Shown here one piece after another: positions 27,886-36,312 of a stretch of DNA of 64,000 nt. A model generated the notes under the pieces. That model made no database searches. It worked only from the letters and a program-made list of their open reading frames with translations, and had not been told where the DNA came from. The position numbers were made by a program, and so were the translations under genes. The DNA comes from an uncultured Colwellia sp. Lineage in GTDB: Bacteria > Pseudomonadota > Gammaproteobacteria > Enterobacterales > Alteromonadaceae. Every line of letters begins with the position of its first letter. The stretch's first letter is position 1. The stretch lies in assembly GCA_913058245.1 (NCBI GenBank), contig CAJXQJ010000008.1, positions 103,348 through 167,347 on the forward strand. The letters run 5' to 3'.

Positions 27886-28560
27886 ATGAAAGAAATTAAC
27901 CAAAATATTACCGCAGCCAAAGTAAAAATTGAGAGCCCTGAAGCTTTAAATAATACTGACAATGAAGTAAAGGCAACAGTCAATTTAACCGAGAAAACTC
28001 AACGTCCGGAAATGCTTGTCGGCTCAACTTATAAAATCAAGCCGCCAGTATCGGATCACGCCTTATATATTACCGTCAATGACATTTTATTGAATCAAGG
28101 TACCGCAGAGGAAGTTAGGCGCCCTTTTGAAGTTTTTGTAAATTCGAAGAATATGGAATTTTACTCATGGATAGTAGCGCTAACTCGTGTTATTTCCGCA
28201 GTATTTCGCAAAGGTGGCGACTGTACATTTTTAGTGGAAGAACTAAAAGCAGTGTTTGACCCAAAAGGCGGTTATTACCAACGTGGTACCGGAATATTTA
28301 TGCCTTCAGTTGTTGCCGATATAGGCCACGTGATAGAAACACACTTAAAAACACTAGATATGCTACCTAAAAGTGAAATTGATACCCATCAGCAAGCTTA
28401 TCTAAAGCAGAAACAACAAGCAGCGGCAACAGAAGAAGAAAATCATCATCTTAACTTTCCCGCCACCGCAAGTAGTTGTAAAAAGTGTCATCAAAAATCG
28501 GTAGTGCTATTAGATGGTTGTTCAACGTGCCTTAATTGCGGTGACTCTAAATGTGGTTAA
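27886..28560 (+). CDS. NrdJb, C-terminal subunit of the split class II ribonucleotide reductase
   Basis: A 224-residue protein. Its middle part (about 60-165, with RPFEVFVNSKNMEFYSWI, a TSCPD-type domain) corresponds to the C-terminal segment of full-length class II reductases. It ends with a Cys cluster, CKKCHQ then CSTCLNCGDSKCG, a zinc-ribbon plus redox Cys arrangement that re-reduces the active site. The gene follows nrdJa on the same transcript. Compared with the Pseudomonas pair the intergenic gap is longer (54 bp), so this is a fixed two-chain form rather than a fresh frameshift. Confidence 0.9.
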   Translation: MKEINQNITAAKVKIESPEALNNTDNEVKATVNLTEKTQRPEMLVGSTYKIKPPVSDHALYITVNDILLNQGTAEEVRRPFEVFVNSKNMEFYSWIVALTRVISAVFRKGGDCTFLVEELKAVFDPKGGYYQRGTGIFMPSVVADIGHVIETHLKTLDMLPKSEIDTHQQAYLKQKQQAAATEEENHHLNFPATASSCKKCHQKSVVLLDGCSTCLNCGDSKCG

Positions 28561-28590
28561 TAACCACCTAAATTACAGTTGATAAAAACA

Positions 28591-28627
28591 AAAAATCGCA
28601 CAAAGTGAAACAATGTGCGATTTTTTA
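28591..28627. terminator. Bidirectional terminator after nrdJab
   Basis: 12-bp stem AAAAATCGCACA (28591-28602) and TGTGCGATTTTT (28614-28625). It lies between convergent genes. Confidence 0.9.
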
Positions 28628-28648
28628 ATTTATTGCCGTATTAAAACG

Positions 28649-29125
28649 TTAAAGCATTGCAGAAATGTCAGCCGCGATTGAAACTTTTGGCCTTTCTACT
28701 ATGCGACCAATTTCCTTATTGTTTTGGTAAACAACAAATGTTGGCGTGTATTTAATAGCATGACTTTTTGCTGAGCCATTTGGCTCTGACTTTTCATAAT
28801 CAAGAGCAATTAATCGAGTTGAAAGTTGAGTATTTTCAGCAACAAGTTTCAAAAATCGAGGCACTTCTCGCTGGCTATCGTGGCACCAAGTGCCAAAATA
28901 AACATCAATATGTAAATCATCCGGCCAAGCATTGACGGCAGCCATATCACCTTCAGATACGTTAAACGCCTGATAACTATTTTTAAATGATTTATGCTTA
29001 GTTAATACTTGCTGTTGGCTCACTTCACCAGACAGCATAGATGCTTTTTCAACATGACTATTAGCGCAAGCCGACACGGTTGCAAGAATAATCATACTCA
29101 ATAAAATTACCGCAAATGTTCTCAT
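28649..29125 (-). CDS. Thioredoxin-fold lipoprotein
   Basis: A 158-residue protein. The N-terminus has a lipoprotein signal ending in the lipobox ATVSAC (lipid Cys near 20). Residues 70-158 form a thioredoxin-like fold with DVYFGTWCHDSQREVP and the cis-Pro motif YTPTFVVY. The active-site pair is CxxS (WCHDS), so it lacks the second Cys of a normal oxidoreductase and would act by a monothiol route or as a binding protein. It lies 26 bp downstream of tyrA on the same strand and may be read through from it. No functional link to tyrosine synthesis is obvious. Confidence 0.85.
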   Translation of the reverse strand: MRTFAVILLSMIILATVSACANSHVEKASMLSGEVSQQQVLTKHKSFKNSYQAFNVSEGDMAAVNAWPDDLHIDVYFGTWCHDSQREVPRFLKLVAENTQLSTRLIALDYEKSEPNGSAKSHAIKYTPTFVVYQNNKEIGRIVERPKVSIAADISAML

Positions 29126-29151
29126 TTCATTCCTTGTTATTATTTTAGCTA

Positions 29152-30294
29152 TTAATGCTTTTTAAGTTGATCCGCTTTTACCAACATTGCCTTACTTTCT
29201 TGCAAGAAAATATCAGCGTAATCGCCAAACCAGTCAGCAACTTGCGAAAACATAGTAGTAAAAGCATCTTTATCATTTAGTTGCACATCTTCTAATAATT
29301 CTAAAAAACGATATGCGAAGCGTTTCATCATAGCAATATTGTCTTGATTGGCAAAAATTATATCTGTGTAAAGCACAGGATCTTGTGCAAATAAGCGACC
29401 AACCATAATTAGCTCTAAACGATAAATCGGTGAGCTCATTTCTACTAGCTGGGAAATATCAGCCCCTTCTGTCATTAAGTGATAACCATAAGCTATAGTT
29501 GAAAAGTGACGCATCACTTGAACCATCGACATCGCTTGATCATGCACATGCGCTTCGACCGGATAAATTTTTGCTCCCCATACTTGAAACTGCTCTAGTA
29601 GCCAGTGGTACTTTTCTGGAAATCTTCCCTCACAAGCAATAATAGTTTGTTTCACTAAGCCAGTAACATCAGGACCAAACATCGGATGCAAACCAACAAC
29701 CGGACCGGCATGCACCTTCATCATTTCATACAGTGGCGCTTCTTTAATACTCGTCACATCCGCTAAAATACAATCATCAGGTAAATTACTTAACTTTTGA
29801 ATCACCATTGCAGTTAAACGAATAGGCACGGCTACTATCACTAAGCTTGCATCTTTTAACAGCTGTTCACTATTCGGCCAATCAGCTTTTTCTAAAACCT
29901 GCACTTGGTAGTTAGAACGGTTAAATAGATCGACAAATATTTGCCCTAACTGCCCTTGCCCGCCGATAATTACCACTTGCTTACATTTTTCATTAACGGA
30001 ACGATAGCCACTAGCGTCTTGACTAACGTAAGAGTCTTGCATTAAACGGCGAAGAATATCTTCGATTAACTCAGGCGAAAGCCCTGCATCAATGGCTTGC
30101 TTCCGTCGAACTTTCAATAAACTTGCTTCTCGCTCTGGCGCGAAAATCGGCATGCCTACTTCACTTTTTAACTGGCCAACTTTAGTCGTAACAGCGCGAC
30201 GCTTTTTAAGTAGTGCAACTAACTGGCTATCTAGCTCATCAATTTCATCACGTAATTGGCCTAATTGTTGGTCAAATGTAGACTTATCTTTCAT
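29152..30294 (-). CDS. tyrA: T-protein: chorismate mutase / prephenate dehydrogenase
   Basis: A 380-residue bifunctional enzyme of tyrosine synthesis. The N-terminal mutase (about 8-95) shows LRDEIDELDSQLVALLKKRR. The NAD-binding dehydrogenase begins at about 105 with VVIIGGQGQLGQIFVDLF, and GLHPMFGPDVTGL and MQVMRHFSTIAYGYHLM-type segments follow (read VQVMRHFS). It converts chorismate through prephenate to 4-hydroxyphenylpyruvate and is normally inhibited by Tyr. It lies 15 bp downstream of the DAHP synthase gene, the same aroF-tyrA operon as in E. coli, under the paired TyrR boxes. Confidence 0.97.
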   Translation of the reverse strand: MKDKSTFDQQLGQLRDEIDELDSQLVALLKKRRAVTTKVGQLKSEVGMPIFAPEREASLLKVRRKQAIDAGLSPELIEDILRRLMQDSYVSQDASGYRSVNEKCKQVVIIGGQGQLGQIFVDLFNRSNYQVQVLEKADWPNSEQLLKDASLVIVAVPIRLTAMVIQKLSNLPDDCILADVTSIKEAPLYEMMKVHAGPVVGLHPMFGPDVTGLVKQTIIACEGRFPEKYHWLLEQFQVWGAKIYPVEAHVHDQAMSMVQVMRHFSTIAYGYHLMTEGADISQLVEMSSPIYRLELIMVGRLFAQDPVLYTDIIFANQDNIAMMKRFAYRFLELLEDVQLNDKDAFTTMFSQVADWFGDYADIFLQESKAMLVKADQLKKH

Positions 30295-30309
30295 TACGTT
30301 TATATCGCC

Positions 30310-31410
30310 TTATTTAATACGGTTCTTTAGTGTTACTTCAAGTTTAGTACTTGCCGCTGAAATTAATTGCTCAGTAGCTTGAAAATCAATACAGGCATCT
30401 GTTACAGAAACCCCATATTCAAGTTGTTCAAAGGGTAAGTTTGCACTTTGATTACCAGCATTAATATTACTCTCTAACATAATACCAATGATAGATTTAT
30501 TCCCTTCACAAATTTGATTGAAAACATTATCTGCTACTAAAGGTTGGCGGCGGTAGTCTTTATTAGAGTTTCCATGTGAACAATCAATAACAATACCCGG
30601 CTCTAAATTTTGCTTTGCCAACTCTTGTTCACACACGGCAACATTAACCGAATCATAGTTTGGCTGCTTGCCGCCACGTAAAATAACATGGCCATCAGGG
30701 TTGCCTGAGGTTTTGATGAGTGCCACTTGCCCTTGGCGATTAATCCCCATAAAACGATGCGATGACGCCGCAGACTGAAGAGCATTGATAGCCACGTCAA
30801 GGCCGCCATTGGTGCCATTTTTAAAGCCAATTGGCATTGATAAGCCACTTGCCATTTCACGATGGGTTTGTGACTCTGTGGTTCGAGCGCCTATAGCAGA
30901 CCAACTAAAAAGTTCAGCTAAGTACTGCGGACTAATAGGGTCAAGTGCTTCGGTTGCCAATGGTAAGCCAAGTTCTGTTAGGTAAATTAATAATTCACGA
31001 GCTTTACGCAAGCCACTTTCAACATCAAATGAGCCATTCATATCAGGATCATTGATTAGGCCTTTCCAACCTACGGTAGTTCGTGGTTTTTCAAAATAAA
31101 CTCGCATCACTATGTATAAACTATCTTGATACTTGTCATGTAACACTTTTAATTGTCGTGCATAAGCTTTTGCTGCATCTACATCGTGTACCGAGCAAGG
31201 CCCAGTAATAACGAGTAAACGGTGATCTTTTTTGTGAATGATATTGGCAATGATATTACGTGCATCTTTAACAAATACTCTACCAGCTTCTGGTAGCGGC
31301 AATTCGTCTCTTAAGGCGTCTGGGGTAATTAAAACCTCTTCCGCATTAACATGAATATCGTTGAGCCGACTTTTTACAAGCGTGCCTGTAACTGATTTTT
31401 GGGATGACAT
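30310..31410 (-). CDS. aroF: 3-deoxy-7-phosphoheptulonate (DAHP) synthase, class I
   Basis: A 366-residue enzyme that joins phosphoenolpyruvate and erythrose 4-phosphate in the first step of the shikimate pathway. Recognised blocks are LLVITGPCSVHDVDAAKAYA, MRVYFEKPRTTVGWKGLIND, IGARTTESQTHREMASGLS, GNPDGHVILRGG and IVIDCSHGNSNKDYRRQP (metal-binding Cys and His included). AGGAAAG lies upstream of the ATG. The gene leads the tyrA operon and has TyrR boxes upstream, so I call it the tyrosine-controlled aroF form rather than aroG. Feedback specificity itself was not read from residues. Confidence 0.94.
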   Translation of the reverse strand: MSSQKSVTGTLVKSRLNDIHVNAEEVLITPDALRDELPLPEAGRVFVKDARNIIANIIHKKDHRLLVITGPCSVHDVDAAKAYARQLKVLHDKYQDSLYIVMRVYFEKPRTTVGWKGLINDPDMNGSFDVESGLRKARELLIYLTELGLPLATEALDPISPQYLAELFSWSAIGARTTESQTHREMASGLSMPIGFKNGTNGGLDVAINALQSAASSHRFMGINRQGQVALIKTSGNPDGHVILRGGKQPNYDSVNVAVCEQELAKQNLEPGIVIDCSHGNSNKDYRRQPLVADNVFNQICEGNKSIIGIMLESNINAGNQSANLPFEQLEYGVSVTDACIDFQATEQLISAASTKLEVTLKNRIK

Positions 31411-31462
31411 GGTACTTTCCTGAATGTTGAATACTAACTTGAAAATTGAATGTGTAACGTAA

Positions 31463-31488
31463 CCGTTATTTCTAACTGTAAATAACGG
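31463..31488 (-). repeat. Inverted repeat in the aroF 5' untranslated region
   Basis: Perfect 9-bp arms CCGTTATTT (31463-31471) and AAATAACGG (31480-31488) around an 8-base centre. No T-run follows on the minus strand, so it is not an evident terminator. It could be an RNA hairpin or an operator 53 bp before aroF. Confidence 0.55.
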
Positions 31489-31567
31489 GGCTAGGCAAGT
31501 GACTAGCTGAAGTATGGGAGGTAATAATATCGATATCGTTGATAGAACATTTCTTAAAACTTCTTAC

Positions 31568-31608
31568 TGTAAACTTTAATTTACTCAATTTGTACCAAAT
31601 ATCTTACA
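31568..31608 (-). promoter_or_regulatory. Paired TyrR boxes upstream of aroF-tyrA
   Basis: Box 1, TGTAAA-N6-TTTACT (31568-31585), matches the TyrR consensus TGTAAA-N6-TTTACA at 11 of 12 places. Box 2, TGTACC-N6-CTTACA (31591-31608), matches at 9 of 12. Both keep the invariant G and C. Starts are 23 bp apart, the strong-plus-weak layout known from TyrR-repressed promoters. On the minus strand the near box gives a TTTACA that may double as a -35 element. Confidence 0.82.
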
Positions 31609-31653
31609 CTGATAATTATCTAAGGTATAGCCCCTGAGATAAAATTTTTGTAT

Positions 31654-31676
31654 AAAAAAAGCGCCAAAAGGCGCTT
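31654..31676 (-). terminator. Rho-independent terminator of acs
   Basis: Stem AAGCGCC (31659-31665) and GGCGCTT (31670-31676) with an AAAA loop. The A-run to its left reads as a T-run on the minus strand. Confidence 0.88.
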
Positions 31677-31704
31677 AATAACTTTCTTACTATGTAACTA
31701 GCTG

Positions 31705-33648
31705 TTAGCTGTGAACAATACGATTATTCACTAAATGATCAACAACTGCAGGCTCTGCCAAAGTTGAGGTATCACCTAAAGTATCTAAATCATTCTCGGC
31801 AATTTTACGCAGTATGCGACGCATTATTTTACCTGAGCGAGTTTTTGGTAGCCCTGGTGCATATTGAATATAATCAGGCTTGGCAAAACGGCCTAGCTCT
31901 TTGGCAACAAATTCAGTTAATTCAGTAAGTAACTCTTCAGATTCGGTGGCACTACTCATTAATGTTACGTAAGCATAAACCCCTTGCCCCTTAATTTCAT
32001 GCGGATAACCTACCACAGCAGCTTCGGCAACTGCTGGATGCAGCACTAAGGCACTTTCAATTTCAGCGGTACCTAAGCGGTGACCAGAAACATTTAGCAC
32101 ATCATCAACACGACCTGTGATCCAATAAAAGCCATCTTCATCACGTTTTGCACCATCACCGGTAAAGTAGTTGCCAGGGTATTGGCTCAAATAAGTTTGA
32201 TAGAAACGATCGTGGTCGCCATAAACGGAGCGTAACTGACCCGGCCAGCTTCCCGTCATCATCAATAGCCCCTGGTTTTCACCTTCAAGTGTATTGCCAT
32301 CTTTATCGAATAATGCCGGTTTAACACCAAAAAATGGCTTGCCTGCCGCGCCCGGTTTCATATCAACAGCGCCCGGTAATGAGGTAATTAAAATACCACC
32401 AGTTTCTGTTTGCCACCACGTATCAACAATTGGGCACTTACTTTTGCCAATAACTTCATAATACCAATGCCAAGCTTCTGGATTAATAGGCTCGCCTACG
32501 GTGCCAAGAATACGCAATGAAGATAGGTCAGCACTTTCAACAAAACTATCACCAACGCTCATTAAGGCACGTATAGCAGTTGGAGCGGTATAAAACACAT
32601 TAACCTTATGTTTGTCGCACACTTGCCAAAAGCGGCCAGCATCAGGGTAGGTTGGTACCCCTTCAAACACTAGCGTAGTAGCGCCATTTGCTAGCGGGCC
32701 GTAGAAAATATAAGAATGACCAGTAATCCAACCTGCATCGGCTGTACACCAATAAACTTCACCGTCTTTATAATCAAAGACATATTTATGGGTCATGGCA
32801 GCATATAATGAATAACCGCCACAAGTGTGAAGAACTCCTTTTGGCGTACCTGTTGAGCCAGATGTATAAAGAATAAAGAGTGGGTCTTCAGCATCCATAA
32901 CTTCTGGTTCGCAAGCTGCAGGAAGTTTGGCAACCTCCTGCTGGTAATTAACATCAATTTTGTCATTCCAAGCCACATCACCACCAGTACGTTCCACAAC
33001 AATCACTGAATGAACATTTGGGCACTCTGTAATTGCTGCATCAACATTGGCTTTTAATGGGATTACACGACCACCACGTAAACTTTCATCCGCAGTAATT
33101 ACCACTTGGCAATCAGCATCGGCAACGCGAGCACGAATTGATTCTGTCGAAAAACCACCAAAAACTACAGAGTGAACCGCACCTATACGAGCACAAGCTA
33201 GCATGGCATAGCCAACTTCAGGGATCATTGGCATATAAATACACACACGATCACCTTTTTTCACACCACGAGCTTTTAATAAGTTTGCAAATCGGCATAC
33301 ATGATCATGTAACTCTTGGTAGGTTATATTTTTATCTTCACTTGGATCGTCACCTTCCCAGATAATCGCAGTATCATTTGCTTTAGACACCAAATGACGG
33401 TCAATACAGTTATAACTGACATTTAATTTCCCGCCTGAAAACCATTTAATATCTGCAGATTTAAGGTCAACATCGGTAACGCTATTCCAAGGCTTATACC
33501 AATCAAGAAACTTATCAGCTTGCTCAGCCCAGAATGTTTCAGGCGCTTCGATTGATTGCTTGTACATAGCATCATAAGTTGCAGCATCAATGTGTGTATG
33601 AGCTTTAGCCTGCTCTAATACGGGATAACGGCTTTTTAATTCTTGCAT
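31705..33648 (-). CDS. acs: Acetyl-CoA synthetase
   Basis: A 647-residue adenylate-forming ligase converting acetate, ATP and CoA into acetyl-CoA. Seen are the nucleotide loop [47 protein letters not shown] and the C-terminal acetylation-site lysine in [14 protein letters not shown]. Length and motifs match E. coli Acs. AAGGA lies 7 bases before the ATG. It is transcribed alone. Together with glcB at the left edge it suggests acetate use, but neither promoter shows a clear shared operator. Confidence 0.97.
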   Translation of the reverse strand: MQELKSRYPVLEQAKAHTHIDAATYDAMYKQSIEAPETFWAEQADKFLDWYKPWNSVTDVDLKSADIKWFSGGKLNVSYNCIDRHLVSKANDTAIIWEGDDPSEDKNITYQELHDHVCRFANLLKARGVKKGDRVCIYMPMIPEVGYAMLACARIGAVHSVVFGGFSTESIRARVADADCQVVITADESLRGGRVIPLKANVDAAITECPNVHSVIVVERTGGDVAWNDKIDVNYQQEVAKLPAACEPEVMDAEDPLFILYTSGSTGTPKGVLHTCGGYSLYAAMTHKYVFDYKDGEVYWCTADAGWITGHSYIFYGPLANGATTLVFEGVPTYPDAGRFWQVCDKHKVNVFYTAPTAIRALMSVGDSFVESADLSSLRILGTVGEPINPEAWHWYYEVIGKSKCPIVDTWWQTETGGILITSLPGAVDMKPGAAGKPFFGVKPALFDKDGNTLEGENQGLLMMTGSWPGQLRSVYGDHDRFYQTYLSQYPGNYFTGDGAKRDEDGFYWITGRVDDVLNVSGHRLGTAEIESALVLHPAVAEAAVVGYPHEIKGQGVYAYVTLMSSATESEELLTELTEFVAKELGRFAKPDYIQYAPGLPKTRSGKIMRRILRKIAENDLDTLGDTSTLAEPAVVDHLVNNRIVHS

Positions 33649-33844
33649 GTTAAAATCCTTGGTTTCCTAATATCTGATGGCTTGTTGATACGGTGAAAAT
33701 TAAGCTTCGTTCAACTATTATTCAATTTTTAAGTTAGCAACATCATAGCCTAAGTTTTTGCGCTGTAATACACCACTAAAGTCGAATATTAATGAATTAT
33801 TTATATCAATCTAATTTAAGCGTTGGATTACAGTAGCATTAAAG

Positions 33845-33874
33845 CAAGTAAATGACAACGCTGTCATTTACTTG
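33845..33874. repeat. Perfect 13-bp inverted repeat between rplS and acs
   Basis: Arms CAAGTAAATGACA (33845-33857) and TGTCATTTACTTG (33862-33874) with an ACGC loop. Neither side has a T-run, so it is not a canonical terminator. It lies downstream of the rplS operon terminator and about 200 bp upstream of acs. The remainder of the 33649-33940 gap shows no gene. Confidence 0.6.
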
Positions 33875-33935
33875 TAAAGATATATTAGTTCAATTATTTT
33901 AGCTAGTAACTTGATAAAAAGTTTATTACCGAAAA

Positions 33936-33968
33936 CAAAAAAACCTGTGTGGTTGCCCACACAGGTTT
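33936..33968 (-). terminator. Rho-independent terminator of rpsP-rimM-trmD-rplS
   Basis: 12-bp stem AAACCTGTGTGG (33941-33952) and CCACACAGGTTT (33957-33968), TTGC loop. The A-run at its left reads as a T-run on the minus strand. Confidence 0.93.
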
Positions 33969-34005
33969 TCTCAAGCTTGGAAACAATCTTCTAATTAAAG
34001 AAAGA

Positions 34006-34359
34006 TTATTTTTTTGCCAACTTCTCTTTGATACGTGCAGAACGACCTGAACGCTCACGAAGATAGTAAAGCTTAGCTTGACGTACATCACCGCGACGTT
34101 TGACTTCAATTGAGTCAACGATTGGGCTATGTGTCTGGAATACACGTTCTACACCAACACCGTTTGAAATTTTACGAACAGTGAATGCAGAATTGATGCC
34201 GCGGTTTTTAACAGCGATTACAACACCTTCAAATGCTTGAAGACGTGATTTATCACCTTCTGTAACTTTTACTTGTACCACAACAGTATCACCTGGTGCA
34301 TATGCTGGTACATCTTGCTTCATTTGTTCAGCTTCAAGCTGCTTAATAATATTACTCAT
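34006..34359 (-). CDS. rplS: Ribosomal protein bL19
   Basis: A 117-residue 50S protein at the subunit interface. The N-terminus [20 protein letters not shown] and the block [20 protein letters not shown] are typical. The C-terminus has [19 protein letters not shown] lies 5 bases before the ATG. It is the last gene of the rpsP operon, 12 bp after trmD, with a strong terminator behind it. Confidence 0.98.
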   Translation of the reverse strand: MSNIIKQLEAEQMKQDVPAYAPGDTVVVQVKVTEGDKSRLQAFEGVVIAVKNRGINSAFTVRKISNGVGVERVFQTHSPIVDSIEVKRRGDVRQAKLYYLRERSGRSARIKEKLAKK

Positions 34360-34371
34360 AATACCTTCTTC

Positions 34372-35157
34372 CTAGGGTTCACAGTCATCAGCAGCATTTT
34401 CACTATCAGCCTTTATAGCTGTTAACATTTTTTGCTGCTCTGCTGTCAGAGCTAGGTTAGTTAATAATTCCGGTCTTCTAGTCCAAGTTCTTTCTAAAGA
34501 CTGATATTGGCGCCATTGCCTAATATGTTCGTGATTACCACTTAATAGCACTTTTGGAACAGAAGCAGTTTCATTTTCAGAAACTTCCATTACCTCAGGC
34601 CTAGTGTAGTGAGGACAATCCAATAAACCGTCAGAAAATGAATCCTGCTCAGCTGATTGTTGATGTCCCAATACTCCGGGCACAAAACGTGCTACGGCAT
34701 CAATTACGTTCATCGCTGGTAGTTCCCCACCACTTAAAACATAATCACCGACCGACCATTCTTCATCGATATCCGATGCAATAAGCCGTTCGTCAATACC
34801 TTCATAACGTCCTGCAATAAATATCAGTCGGTCATGCTGTGCTAATTCGCGTACACCAGCTTGGTCCAATTTTCGTCCTTGCGGCGACAAATAAATAACC
34901 TTAGCTTTTTTACCATCAACTACTGCAGCTTTTCTTGCAGCATGAATGGCATCTCGTAACGGTTGCACCATCATAAGCATGCCTGGGCCGCCGCCATAAG
35001 GTCGGTCGTCCACAGTGCGATGTTTATCATGAGTAAAATCTCTTGGGTTCCACTTATGAAACTCAATTAACCCATTACGAATCGCTCGGCCTGTCACCCC
35101 ATACTCGGTAATCGCGTCAAACATTTCAGGAAAAAGGCTTATCACCCCAATCCACAT
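34372..35157 (-). CDS. trmD: tRNA (guanine37-N1)-methyltransferase
   Basis: A SPOUT-fold methyltransferase of about 261 residues that makes m1G37 in tRNA and prevents frameshifting. Landmarks are [25 protein letters not shown] at the start, [30 protein letters not shown] and [15 protein letters not shown] around the knot. The frame is open 23 codons further up to a GTG inside rimM, but family members begin at MWIG, so ATG 35157 is chosen. That leaves 43 bp after rimM. The ribosome site is weak there. Confidence 0.96.
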   Translation of the reverse strand: MWIGVISLFPEMFDAITEYGVTGRAIRNGLIEFHKWNPRDFTHDKHRTVDDRPYGGGPGMLMMVQPLRDAIHAARKAAVVDGKKAKVIYLSPQGRKLDQAGVRELAQHDRLIFIAGRYEGIDERLIASDIDEEWSVGDYVLSGGELPAMNVIDAVARFVPGVLGHQQSAEQDSFSDGLLDCPHYTRPEVMEVSENETASVPKVLLSGNHEHIRQWRQYQSLERTWTRRPELLTNLALTAEQQKMLTAIKADSENAADDCEP

Positions 35158-35200
35158 TTTCTTATCGCTAAGAATGTTTGTTAACTCACTACTACTCAAG

Positions 35201-35731
35201 TTAGAAGCCTGGGTCCCAGTCAACACAAATTTGTTTATTTTCTTTACTAACCGAAAGAATAACTTGGTCCATTAAGTAAGGAATTAACCTTTCTTTTTTA
35301 CCAAAGCCATCTTTAAGATTAGCCTTAACAACCAATACATCGTTCGCGCCTGTTTCCATAATATCGGAAACCTGACCTAGGTCGTAACCTTTATCAGTAA
35401 TAACAGTCATGCCCATAAGATCTCGCCAATAGAAATCACCTTCTGGTAATTCCACTAACGCCTCTTCGTTAACAAATATTTCTGAACCGACAAGCTTTTG
35501 AGCAATATCACGATCATCTATACCTGCAACTTTGACCACAAGACCATTGTTATGTTTGCGCCAATCGGTAATTTCTACTGATTGCTTATTATTCCCTAAT
35601 TTTAATGACCAAGGAAAATAGTCAAGTATGGCTTCAGAATCATCTGTAAATGAATGTATTTTCAACCAACCTTTGATGCCGTAGACTGCGCCTACTTTAC
35701 CTAAGGTGACTTCTTTACCAATAACTTCCAC
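35201..35731 (-). CDS. rimM: Ribosome maturation factor RimM
   Basis: A 176-residue protein that binds ribosomal protein uS19 and helps assemble the head of the 30S subunit. The N-terminal RimM barrel shows [20 protein letters not shown], and the C-terminal PRC-barrel part shows [13 protein letters not shown] and [16 protein letters not shown] text ([10 protein letters not shown]). The start is GTG at 35731, well placed behind AAGGAG. Second gene of the rpsP operon. Confidence 0.97.
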   Translation of the reverse strand: MEVIGKEVTLGKVGAVYGIKGWLKIHSFTDDSEAILDYFPWSLKLGNNKQSVEITDWRKHNNGLVVKVAGIDDRDIAQKLVGSEIFVNEEALVELPEGDFYWRDLMGMTVITDKGYDLGQVSDIMETGANDVLVVKANLKDGFGKKERLIPYLMDQVILSVSKENKQICVDWDPGF

Positions 35732-35759
35732 AAATAACTCCTTTGACCTACCAGATTAA

Positions 35760-36008
35760 TTAAGCTGCTTTTTGAGCATCTTTAACTAACTTGGCCACAC
35801 GATCAGATACAGTTGCACCTTGACCAACCCAATGGTTGACACGGTCTAGGTCTAAACGTAATTTTTCCGCTTGACCTTGTGCTGTAGGGTTGAAGAAACC
35901 AACTTTCTCGATGAAACGACCATCGCGAGAGTTACGGCTATCTGCAACAACAACCTGATAGAATGGACGCTTCTTAGCGCCGCCACGAGCTAAACGAATG
36001 GTAACCAT
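35760..36008 (-). CDS. rpsP: Ribosomal protein bS16
   Basis: An 82-residue 30S protein. [20 protein letters not shown] and [15 protein letters not shown] are diagnostic. AGAGGA precedes the ATG at good distance. First gene of the operon rpsP-rimM-trmD-rplS; its promoter lies 80-107 bp upstream. Confidence 0.98.
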   Translation of the reverse strand: MVTIRLARGGAKKRPFYQVVVADSRNSRDGRFIEKVGFFNPTAQGQAEKLRLDLDRVNHWVGQGATVSDRVAKLVKDAQKAA

Positions 36009-36057
36009 ATCGTCCTCTATATAATTTAAGTGTTAAAACGAATTTTCCAGACATTTC

Positions 36058-36115
36058 CTGTCGACCAAGCGACAGAAAAGCTCGCGTATTCTACGCTTTT
36101 TGACCAACAAATCAA
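36058..36115 (-). promoter_or_regulatory. Promoter and leader hairpin of the rpsP operon
   Basis: On the minus strand, -35 TTGATT (36115-36110) and -10 TAGAAT (36093-36088) are 16 bp apart. The leader then forms a small hairpin from CTGTCG and CGACAG arms (36058-36063, 36070-36075), about 50 bases before the rpsP start. It could take part in translational feedback, but nothing proves this. The rest of the 36009-36312 gap carries the start region of the divergent EamA gene. Confidence 0.65.
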
Positions 36116-36312
36116 CCTTATTAGTTGTTGTTATCATAAATTGTTCAATATTCAGCGTTTTTCATTCAGTAAATGTTTAGGTTTCTACACAAAACAAATT
36201 ACCACAATATTTTCGTATGCTAATTGCCTATTCGGCTATATAATCCCGCGCTTTCAAAAGATGCAGCACTGCACTCTTTATCTAACTTCGCTTTATATAA
36301 GCAGGAATACCA

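Noticed and set aside
28561..28648. Frameshift between nrdJa and nrdJb
   Set aside because: The second gene has its own start and a 54-bp gap, and the split matches a known two-gene form.
35158..35226. N-terminal extension of trmD into rimM
   Set aside because: TrmD proteins begin at MWIG; the upstream GTG has no ribosome site and overlaps rimM.
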